This document shows, in pieces, positions 10,331-20,619 of a stretch of 64,000 nt of DNA. Position numbers and translations under genes: made by a program. Source of the DNA: Petrolisthes cinctipes (taxonomy: Eukaryota > Arthropoda > Malacostraca > Decapoda > Porcellanidae); NCBI GenBank assembly GCA_033782935.1, contig JAWQEG010000255.1:62001-126000 (forward strand), written 5' to 3'. Within the stretch, counting starts at the first letter, position 1. The number at the start of each line of letters is the position of its first letter. The notes below the pieces were generated by a model. It ran no database searches and was not told the DNA's origin. It was given only the letters and a program-made list of their open reading frames with translations.

Positions 10331-11808
10331 AGGCCCGAAAGATGCTCAAAATCGATATTTTAGGTGCCCAAATTCGATATGTGCATGCATCTTCTGTATC
10401 CGTTTATATCTCAAATTCAGGCTCAAAACACCCGAAAATTCAATGTTTTTGGGTCCCAGAAGCGATCTGTACGTGCATACTCCGTGTTAGAGTGTTTTTA
10501 AAATACAGGCCCAAAACATGCTCAAAATCGATATTTTAAGTGCAAAAAGTCGATATGTGCATGCATCTTCTGTACCCGTTTATATCTCAAATTCACGCTC
10601 AAAACACCCGAAAATTCGATATTTTTGGGTCCCAGAAGCGATCTGTACATGCCTACTCCGTATTAGAGTATTTTCAAAATACAGGCCCAAAACATGCTCA
10701 AAATCGATATTTTAGGTGCCCAAAGTCGATATGTGCATGCATCTTCTGTATCCGTTTATATCTCAAATTCAGGCTCAAAACACCCGAAAATTCGATATTT
10801 ATGGGTCCCAGAAGCGATCTGTACATGCCTACTCCGTGTTAAAGTATTTTTAAAATACAGGCACAAAACATGCTGAAAATCTATATTTTCGGTGCCCAAA
10901 GTCAATATGTGTATGCATCTTCTGTACCCGTCTATATCCCAAATTCAGGATCAAAACACCAGAAAATTCGGTATTTTTGTGTCCCAGAAGCGATCTGTAC
11001 ATGCCTACTCCTTGCTAGAATTTTTTCAATATACAGACCCAAAACATGCTCAAAATCGATATTTTAGGTGAAAAAAGTCGATATGTGCATGCATCCTCTG
11101 TACCCGGTTATATCCCAAATTCGGGCTCAAAACCCTCGAAGATTCGATATTTTTGGGTCCCAGAAGCGATCTGTACATGCCTACTCAGTGCTAGAATATT
11201 TTCAAATTATACGCCCAAAACATACTAAAAATCGATGTTTTGGGTGACAAAGTCGATATGTGCATGCATCTTCGGTACCTGTTTATATCTCAAATTCAGG
11301 CGTAAAACACCCACAAAAATGGATATTTTTGTGTCCCAGAAGCGATCTGTACATGTCTACACCGTGTTAGAGTATTTTCAGAATACAGGCCCAAAACATG
11401 CTCAAAATCGATATTTTGTGTGCCCAAAGTCGATATGTGCATGCATCTTCTGTACCTGTTTATATCTCAAATTCTGACTCAAAACACCCGAATATTCAAT
11501 ATTTTTGGGTCCCAGAAGCGATCTGTACGTGCATACTCCGTGTTAGAGTGTTTTTAAAATACAGGCCCAAAACATGCTGAAAATCGATATTTTATGTGCA
11601 CAAACTCAATATGTGCATGCATCTTCTGTACCCGTGTATATCCCTAATTTAGGTTCAAAACACCAGAAAATTCGATATTTTTGTGTCCCAGAAGCGATCT
11701 GTACATGCCTACACCTTGCTAGAATGTTTTCAAGATACAGACCCAAAACATGCTCAAAATCGATATTTTAAATTCAAAAAGTCGATATGTGCATGCATCT
11801 TCTGTACC
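10225..11808. repeat. 9-monomer higher-order unit, copy 1 (1584 bp)
   Basis: This unit and the next align at exactly 1584 bp, which is 9 x 176. Diagnostic shared variants are GGCCC(A/G)AAAGATGCTC (near 10332), TACTCCGTATTAGAG, ATTTATGGGTCCC, ATCTATATTTTCGGTG, CGAAGATTCG and CCACAAAAATGG. Only about half a dozen differences were noticed, for example CATCACTACACC against CATCTCTACACC. Confidence 0.9.
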
Positions 11809-13110
11809 CGTTTATATCTCAAATTCAGGCTCAAAACCCCCGAAAATTCGATATTTTTGGGTCCCAGAAGCGATCTGTACATCTCTACACCGTGTTTGAG
11901 TATTTTCAAATTACAGGCCCAAAAGATGCTCAAAATCGATATTTTAGGTGCCCAAATTCGATATGTGCATGCATCTTCTGTATCCGTTTATATCTCAAAT
12001 TCAGGCTCAAAACACCCGAAAATTCAATGTTTTTGGGTCCCAGAAGCGATCTGTACGTGCATACTCCGTGTTAGAGTGTTTTTAAAATACAGGCCCAAAA
12101 CATGCTCAAAATCGATATTTTAAGTGCAAAAAGTCGATATGTGCATGCATCTTCTGTACCCGTTTGTATCTCAAATTCACGCTCAAAACACCCGAAAATT
12201 CGATATTTTTGGGTCCCAGAAGCGATCTGTACATGCCTACTCCGTATTAGAGTATTTTCAAAATACAGGCCCAAAACATGCTCAAAATCGATATTTTAGG
12301 TGCCCAAAGTCGATATGTGCATGCATCTTCTGTATCCGTTTATATCTCAAATTCAGGCTCAAAACACCCGAAAATTCGATATTTATGGGTCCCAGAAGCG
12401 ATCTGTACATGCCTACTCCGTGTTAAAGTATTTTTAAAATACAGGCACAAAACATGCTGAAAATCTATATTTTCGGTGCCCAAAGTCAATATGTGTATGC
12501 ATCTTCTGTACCCGTCTATATCCCAAATTCAGGATCAAAACACCAGAAAATTCGGTATTTTTGTGTCCCAGAAGCGATCTGTACATGCCTACTCCTTGCT
12601 AGAATTTTTTCAATATACAGACCCAAAACATGCTCAAAATCGATATTTTAGGTGAAAAAAGTCGATATGTGCATGCATCCTCTGTACCCGGTTATATCCC
12701 AAATTCGGGCTCAAAACCCCCGAAGATTCGATATTTTTGGGTCCCAGAAGCGATCTGTACATGCCTACTCAGTGCTAGAATATTTTCAAATTATACGCCC
12801 AAAACATACTAAAAATCGATGTTTTGGGTGACAAAGTCGATATGTGCATGCATCTTCGGTACCCGTTTATATCTCAAATTCAGGCGTAAAACACCCACAA
12901 AAATGGATATTTTTGTGTCCCAGAAGCGATCTGTACATGTCTACACCGTGTTAGAGTATTTTCAGAATACAGGCCCAAAACATGCTCAAAATCGATATTT
13001 TGTGTGCCCAAAGTCGATATGTGCATGCATCTTCTGTACCTGTTTATATCTCAAATTCTGACTCAAAACACCCGAATATTCGATATTTTTGGGTCCCAAA
13101 AGCGATCTGT
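11809..13110. repeat. 9-monomer higher-order unit, copy 2 (partial, ~7.4 monomers)
   Basis: It continues copy 1 in perfect register at +1584 bp and diverges near 13110, where GTGTCTACTCCG replaces GTGCATACTCCG. Near identity with copy 1 points to a recent tandem duplication by unequal exchange. Confidence 0.88.
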
Positions 13111-13667
13111 ACGTGTCTACTCCGTGTTAGAGTATTTTCAAAATACAGTCCCAAAACATGCTCAAAATCGATATTTTGTGTGCCCAAAGTCGATATGTGC
13201 ATGCATCTTCTGTACCTGTTTATATCTTAAATTCAGACTCAAAACACCCGAATATTCGATATTTTTGGGTCCCAAAAGCCATCTGTACATGCATACTCCG
13301 TGTTAGAGTATTTTCAAAATACAGGCCTAAAACATGCTGAAAATCGATATTTTAGCTGCCCAAAGTCGATATGTGCATGCATCTTCTGTACCCGTTTATA
13401 TCTCAAATTCACGCTCAAAACACCCGAAAATTCGATATTTTTGGGTCCCCGAAGCGATCTGTACATGCCTACTCCGTATTAGAGTATTTTCAAAATACAG
13501 GCCCAAAACATGCTCAAAATCAATATTTTAGGTGCCCAAAGTCGATATGTGCATGCATCTTCTGTATCCGTCTATATCCCAAATTCAGGTTCAAAACACC
13601 CGAAAATTCTATATTTTTGGGTCCCAGAAGCGATCTGTACATGCCTACTCCTTGCTAGAATTTTTTC

Positions 13668-14554
13668 AAGATACAGACCCAAAACATGATCAAAATTGAT
13701 ATTTTAGGTGCAAAAAGACGATATGTGCATGCATCTTCTGTACCCGTTTATATCTCAAATTCAGGCTCAGAACACCCGAAAATTCAATATTTTTGGGTCC
13801 CAGAAGCGATCTGTACGTGCATACTCCGTGTTAGAGTGTTTTTAAAATACAGGCACAAAACATGCTGAAAATCGATATTTTATGTGCCCAAACTCAATAT
13901 GTGTATGCATCTTCTGTACCCGTGTATATCCCTAATTCAGGTTCAAAACACCAGAAAATTCGATATTTTTGGGTCCCAGAAGCGATCTGAACATGCCTAC
14001 TCCTTTGCTAGAATGTTTTCAAGATACAGACCCAAAACATGCTCAAAATCGATATTTTAAATTAAAAAAGTCGATATGTGCATGCATCTTCTGTATCCGT
14101 CTATATCTCAAATTCAGGCTCAAAATACCGAAAATTCAATATTTATGGGTCCCTTAAGCAATCTGCACATGCCTACTCAGTGATAGAATGTTTTTAAAAT
14201 ACAGGCTTAAAACATGCTATAAATCGATATTTTAGGTGTCCAAAGTCGATATGTGCTTGCATCTTCTGTACCCGTTTATATCTCAAATTCAGGCTCAAAA
14301 CACTCAAAAAATCGATATTTTTGTGTCCCAGAAGCGATCTGTACATGCCTACTCCGTGTTAGAGTATTTTCAAAATACAGGCCCAAAACATGCTCAAAAT
14401 CGATATTTTAGGTGCCCAAAGTCGATATGTGCATGCATCTTCTGTATCCGTTTATATCTCAAATTCAGGCTCAAAACACCCGAAAATTCGATATTTTTGG
14501 GTCCCAGAAGCGATCTGTACATGTCTACACCGTGTTTGAGTATTTTCAAATTAC
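13668..14554. repeat. 5-monomer block shared with 9445-10330
   Basis: This is the second member of the 24-monomer-spaced pair. It carries the same AAATT.AAAAAG and TTAAGCAATCTGCAC variants. It has private changes, including an extra T in CTACTCCTTTGCTAG (near 14003). Confidence 0.78.
14396..14483. repeat. 88-bp half-unit A of the monomer
   Basis: This is the first half of the representative monomer. It contains AAAATCGATATTTT, then GTCGATATGTGCATGCAT, then CAAATTCAGGCTCAAAACAC. Each block has a counterpart exactly 88 bp downstream in half-unit B. A carries the ATCGAT core and the palindromic TGCATGCA; B has TTCGAT and TGTACA in the matching places. The middle 20 bp (the region following TCTGT) are the least similar between the halves. 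Confidence 0.9.
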
Positions 14555-14571
14555 AGGCTTAAAAGATGCTC
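14484..14571. repeat. 88-bp half-unit B of the monomer
   Basis: This is the second half of the monomer. Blocks that align with half A without gaps at an 88-bp offset are TTCGATATTTTTGGGTCCC, GCGATCTGTACATG and the CAGG(C/T)..AAAA tail. About 59 of 88 bases match between consensus-like halves (hand count). Half B carries most of the diagnostic variation of the array. Its segment after TACATG exists in several recurrent forms (CTACTCCGTGTTAGAG, CTACTCCTTGCTAGAA, CTACTCAGTGCTAGAA, TCTACACCGTGTTAGAG, CATACTCCGTGTTAGAG), which define monomer types. Confidence 0.9.
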
Positions 14572-16669
14572 GAAATCGATATTTTAGGTGCCCAAAGTCA
14601 ATATGTGCATGCATCTTCTGTACCCGTTCATATCTCAAATTCAGTCTCAAAACACCCGAAAATTCGATTTATTTGGGTCCCAGAAGCGATCTGTACATGC
14701 CTACACCGTGTTAGAGTATTTTCAAGATACAAAACCCAAAACATGCTCAAAATCGATATTTTAAGTGCAAAAAGTCGATATGTGCATGCATCTTCTGTAC
14801 CCGTTTATATCTCAAATTTAGGCTCAAAACTCCAAAAATTCGATATTATTGGGTCCCTTAAGCAATCTGCACATGCCTACTCAGTGCTAGAATGTTTTTA
14901 AAATACAGGCTTAAAACATGCTATAAATCGATATTTTAAGTGTCCAAAGTCGATATGTGCATGCATCTTCTGTACCCGTTGATATCTCAAATTTAGGCTC
15001 AAAACAACAGAAAATTCGATATTTTTGGGTCCCAGAAGCGATCTGTACATGCCTACTCCGTGTTAAAGTATTTTCAACATACAGGCACAAAACATTGTGA
15101 AAATCTATATTTTAGGTGCCCAAAGTCAATTGTGTATGCATCTTCTGTACCCGTCTATATCCCAAATTCAGGTTCAAAACACCAGAAAATTCGATATTTT
15201 TTGGTCCCAGAAGCGATCTGTACATGCCTACTTCTTGCTAGAATGTTTTCAAGATACAGACCCAAAACATGATCAAAATCGATATTTTAGGTGCAAAAAG
15301 TCGATATGTGCATGCATCCTCTGTACACGGTTATATCCCAAATTCTGGCTCAAAACACCGAAAATTCGATATTTTTGGGTCCCAGAAGCGATCTGTACAT
15401 GCCTACTCAGTGCTAGAATATTTTCAAATTATACGCACAAAAGATACTAAAAATCGATATTTTGGGTGCCAAAGTCGATATGTGCATGCATTTTCTGTAC
15501 CCGGTTATATCCCAAATTCTGGCTCAAAAACCCCGAAAATTCGATATTTTTGGGTCCCAGAAGCGATCTGTACATTCCTACTCAGTGCTAGAATATTTTC
15601 AAATTATAGGCCCAAAACATACTAAAAATCGATATTTTGGATGCCAAAGTCGATATGTGCATGCATCTTCTGTGCACGTTTATATCTCAAATTCAGGCTC
15701 AAAACACCCAAAAAATCGATATTTTTGTGTCCCCGAAGCGATATGTACATGTCTACACCGTGTTAGAGTATTTTCAAAATACAGGCCCAAAACAAGCTCA
15801 AAATTGATATTTTAGGTGCACAAAGTCGATATGTGCATGCATCTTCTGTACCCGTTCATATCTCAAATTCAGGCTCAGAACACCCGAAAATTCGATTTAT
15901 TTGGGTCCCAGAAACGATCTGTACGTGTCTACTCAGTGTTAGAGTATTTTAAAGATACAGGCATAAAACATGCTTAAAATCGATATTTTGGGTGCCCAAA
16001 GTCGATATGTGCATGCATCTTCTGTACCCGTTTATATCTCAAATTCAAACTCAAAACACCCGAATATTCGATATTTTTGGGTCCTAGAAGCAATGTGTAC
16101 ATGCATACTCCGTGTTAGAGTATTCTATAAATACAGGCCCAAAACATGCTCAAAATCGATATTTTAGGTGCCCAAAGTCGATATGTGCATGCATCTTCTG
16201 TACCCGTTCATATCTCAAATTCAGGCTCAAAACACTCGAAAATTCCATATTTTTGGGTCCCGTAAGCGATCTGTACATGCATACTCAGTGTTAAAGTATT
16301 TTCAAAAACAGGCACAAAAAATGTTCAAAATCTATATTTTAGGTGCCCAAAGTCAATATGTGTATGCATCTTCTGTACCCGTCTATATCCCAAATTCAGG
16401 TTCAAAACACCCGAAAATTCGGTATTTTTTGGTCCCAGAAGCGATCTGTACATGCCTACTTCTTGCTAGAATGTTTTCAAGATACAGACCCAAAACATGC
16501 TCAAAATCGATATTTTAGGTGCAAAAAGTCGATATGTGCATGCATCCTCTGTACACGGTTATATCCCAAATTCTGGCTCAAAACACCGAAAATTCGATAT
16601 TTTTGGGTCCCAGAAGCGATCTGTACATGCCTACTCAGTGCTAGAATATTTTCAAATTATACGCCCAAA
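14572..16669. repeat. Mixed satellite monomers
   Basis: These are ordinary monomers of several types with no clean local tandem unit. About 15269-15640 resembles 27205-27570 at an offset of 11936 bp, sharing the CTCTGTACACGG and AAACACCGAAAATTC forms. Small indels occur, for example loss of AT in GTCAATTGTGTATGC near 15129 and a shortened TTTTCAAAAACAGGC near 16301. No gene is seen. Confidence 0.8.
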
Positions 16670-18000
16670 ACATACTAAAAATCTATATTTTGGGTGCCAA
16701 AGTCGATATGTGCATGCATCTTCTGTGCCCGTTTATATCTCAAATTCAGGCTCAAAACACCCAAAAAATCGATATTTTTGTGTCCCCGAAGCGATCTGTA
16801 CATGTCTACACCGTGTTAGAGTATTTTCAAAATACAGGCCCAATACATGCTCAAAATCGATATTTTAGGTGCCCAAAGTCGATATGTGCATGCATCTTCT
16901 GTACCCGTTCATATCTCAAATTCAGGCTCAGAACACCCGAAAATTCGATTTATTTGGGTCCCAGAAGTGATCTGTACGTGTCTACTCAGTGTTAGAGCAT
17001 TTTAAAGATACAGGCCCAAAACATGCTCAAAATCGATATTTTGGGTGCCCAAAGTCGATATGTGCATGCATCTTCTGTACCCGTTTATATCTCAAATTCA
17101 AACTCAAAACACCCGAATATTCGATATTTTTGGGTCCCAAAAGCAATGTGTACATGCATACTCCGTGTTAGAGTATTCTATAAATACAGGCCCAAAACAT
17201 GCTCAAAATCGATATTTTAGGTGCCCAAAGTCGATATATGCATGCATCTTCTGTATCCGTCTATATCCCAAATTCAGGTTCAAAACACCCGAAAATTCGA
17301 TATTTTTAGGTCGCAGAAGCGATCTGTACATGCCTACTCCTTGCTAGAATTTTTTCAAGATACAGACCCAAAACAGGCTCAAAATCGATATTTTAGGTGC
17401 AACAAGTCGATATGTGCATTCATCTTCTGTACCCGTTTATATCTCAAATTCAGGCTCAAAACACCCGAAAATTCCATATTTTTGGGTCCCTTAAGCGATC
17501 TGTACATGCATACTCAGTGCTATAATGTTTTCAAAATATAGGTTCAAAACATGCTAAAAATCGATATTTTAGGTGTCCAAAGTCGATATGTGCATGCATC
17601 TACTGTACCCTTTTATATCTCAAATTCAGGCTCAAAACACCCGAAAATTCGATATTTTTGGGTCCCAAAAGCGATCTGTACATGTCTACTCTGTGTTAGA
17701 GTATTTTTAAAATACAGGCCCAAAACATGCTAAAAATCGATATTTTGGGTGCCAAAGTCAATATGTGCATGCATCTTCTGTACCCGTTTATATCTCAAAT
17801 TCAGGCTCAAAACACCCAACAAATCAATATTTTTGTGTCCCAGAAGCGATCTGTACATGACTACTCCGAGTTAGAGTATTTTCAAAATACAGGCCCAAAA
17901 CATGCTCAAAATCGATATTTTAGGTGCGCAAAGTCGATATGTGTATGAATCTTCTGTACCCGTTTATATCTCAAATTCAGGCTCAAAACACCCGAAAATT
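16670..18000. repeat. 7.5-monomer block repeated at +3860 and again near 29.6 kb
   Basis: It aligns with 20530-21860 at +3860 bp and, from about 16.99 kb, with about 29.63-30.64 kb. Shared landmarks are TTAGAGCATTTTAAAGATACAGG, the GTATTCTATAAATACAGG monomer, GTGCAACAAGTCGAT and TGCTATAATGTTTTC. After about 18000 the relationship continues at +4036 bp, so copy 1 lacks one 176-bp monomer. Confidence 0.82.
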
Positions 18001-20529
18001 CGGTATTTTTGTGTCCCAGAAGCGATCTGTACATGCCTACTCCTTGCTAGAATGTTTTCAATATACAGACCCAAAACATGCTCAAAATCGATATTTAAGG
18101 TGCAAAAAGTCGATATGTGCATGCATCCTCTGTACCCGGTTATATCCCAAATTCTGGCTCAAAACCCCCGAAAATTCGATATTTTTGGGTCCCAAAAGCG
18201 ATCTGTACATGCCTACTCAGTGCTAGAATATTTTCAAATTATACGCCAAAAACATACTAAAAATCGATATTTTAGGTGCCAAAGTCGTTATGTGCATGGA
18301 TCTTCTGTACCGGTTTATATCTCAAATTCAGGCTCAAAACACCCAAAAAACCGATATTTTTGTGTTCCAGAAGCGACCTGTACATGTCTACACCGTGTTA
18401 GAGTATCTTCAAAATATAGGCCCAAAACATGCTCAAAATCGATATTTTAGGTGCAAAAAGTCGATATGTGCATGCATCTTCTGTACCCGTTTATATCTCA
18501 AATTCAGGCTCAAAACACCAGAAAATTCAATATTTTTGGGTCCCAGAAGCGATCTGTACGTGCATACTCCGTGTTAGAGTGTTTTTAAAATACAGGCCCA
18601 TAACTTGCTAAAAATCAATATTTTATATGCCCAAAGTCAATATGTGTATACATCTTCTGTACCCGTGTATATCCCTAATTCAGGTTCAAAACACCAGAAA
18701 ATTCTATATTTTTGGTTCCCGGAAGCAATCTGTACATGCCTACTCCTCGCTAGAATGTTTTCAAGATACAGACCCAAAACATGCTCAAAATCGAAATTTT
18801 AGGTGCAAAAAGTCGATATGTGCATGCATCCTCTGTACACGGTTATATCCCAAATTCTGGCTCAAAACCCCCGAAAATTCGATATTTTTGGGTCCCAGAA
18901 GCTATCTGTACATGCCTACTCAGTGCTAGAATATTTTCAAATTATACGCCCAAAACATACTAAAAATCGATATTTAAGGTGCAAAAAGTCGATATGTGCA
19001 TGCATCTTCTGTACCCGTTTATATCTCAAATTCAGGCTCAAAACTCCGAAAATTCGATATTTTTGGGTCCCTTAAGCAATCTGCACATGCCTACTCAGTG
19101 CTAGAATGTTTTAAAATACAGGCTTAAAACATGCTATAAATCGATATTTTAGGTGTCCAAAGTCGATATGTGCATGCATTTTCTGTACCCGTTGATATCT
19201 CAAATTCAGGCTCAAAACATCCGAAAATTCGATATTTTTGGTTCCCAAAAGCGATCTGTACATGCCTACTCCGTGTTAAAGTATTTTCAACATACAGGCA
19301 TTAAACATGGTGAAAATCTATATTTTAGGTGCCCAAAGTGTGTATGCATCTTCTGTACCCGTCTATATCCCAAATTCAGGTTCAAAACACCAGAAAATTC
19401 GGTATTTTTTGGTCACAGAAGCGATCTGTACATGCCTACTTCTTGCTAGAATGTTTTCAAGATACAGACCCAAAACATGCTCAAAATCGAAATTTTAGGT
19501 GCAAAAAGTCGATATGTGCATGCATCCTCTGTACACGGTTATATCCCAAATTCAGGCTCAAAACCCCCGAAAATTCGATATTTTTGGGTCCCAGAAGCTA
19601 TCTGTACATGCCTACTCAGTGCTAGAATATTTTCAAATTATACGCCCAAAACATACTAAAAATCGATATTTTGGGTGCCAAAGTCGATATGTGCATGCAT
19701 TTTCTGTACCCGGTTATATCCCAAATTCTTGCTCAAAACCCCCGAAAATTCGATATTTTTGGGTCCCAGAAGCGATCTGTACATGCCTACTCAGTGCTAG
19801 AATATTTTCAAATTATAGGCCCAAAACATACTACAAATCGATATTTTGGGTGCCAAAGTCGATATGTGCATGCATCTTCTGTGCACGTTTATATCTCAAA
19901 TTCAGGCTCAAAACACCCAAAAAATCGATATTTTTGTGTCCTCGAAGCGATCTGTACATGTCTACACCGTGTTTGAGTATTTTCAAAATACAGGCCCAAA
20001 ACATGCTCAAAATCGATATTTTGTGTGCCCAAAGTCGATATGTGCATGCATCTTCTGTACCCGTTCATATCTCAAATTCAGGCTCAGAACCCCCGAAAAT
20101 TAGATTTATTTTTTGTCCCAGAAGCGATCTGTACGTGTCTACTCAGTGTTAGAGTATTTTAAAGATACAGGCCCAAAACATGCTCAAAATCGATATTTTG
20201 GGTGCCCAAAGGCGATATGTGCATGCATCTTCTGTACCCGTTTATATCTCAAATTCAAACTCAAAACACCCGAATATTCGATATTTTTGGGTCCCAAAAG
20301 CAATGTGTACATGCATACTCCGTGTTAGAGTATTCTATAAATACAGGCCCAGAACATGCTCAAAATCGATATTTTAGGTGCCCAAAGTCGATATGTGCAT
20401 GCATCTTCTGTACCCGTTCATATCTCAAATTCAGGCTCAAAACACTCGAAAATTCGATATTTTTGGGTCCCAGAAGCAATCTGTACATGTCTACTTCTTG
20501 CTAGAATGTTTTCAAGATACAGACCCAAA
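18001..20529. repeat. Mixed satellite monomers related to the 11-mer unit
   Basis: 18290-18780 matches 22326-22816 (+4036 bp). 18781-18960 resembles 23168-23347 (+4387 bp). 19307-19500 resembles 22992-23185 (+3685 bp). The order is rearranged relative to the 1931-bp unit. One monomer near 19339 has lost six bases (CCCAAAGTGTGTATGC in place of CCCAAAGTCAATATGTGTATGC). No gene is seen. Confidence 0.78.
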
Positions 20530-20619
20530 ACATGCTCAAAATCTATATTTTGTGTGCCAAAGTCGATATGTGCATGCATCTTCTGTGCCCGTTTATATCT
20601 CAAATTCAGGCTCAAAACA

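Larger units (their letters stand above)
14396..14571. repeat. Representative 176-bp satellite monomer
   Basis: This monomer is chosen as a near-consensus example. It runs from AAAATCGATA to just before the next copy of that core and contains, in order, a ClaI-like ATCGAT, the GTGCATGCATC block, a TATATCTCAAATTCAGG segment, TTCGATATTTTTGGG, GCGATCTGTACATG and a CAGG-type tail leading to the next monomer. It carries about seven CpG dinucleotides. Its length of 176 is not a multiple of three, so reading frames shift at each copy and cannot stay open. Confidence 0.93.

Noticed and set aside
14400..14443. A further 22-bp subdivision of the 88-bp half-unit (TCGATATT then TCGATATG 22 bp later)
   Set aside because: Only the first eight or nine bases agree. 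The other three 22-bp quarters do not align with each other, so a four-fold origin of the half-unit is not supported.
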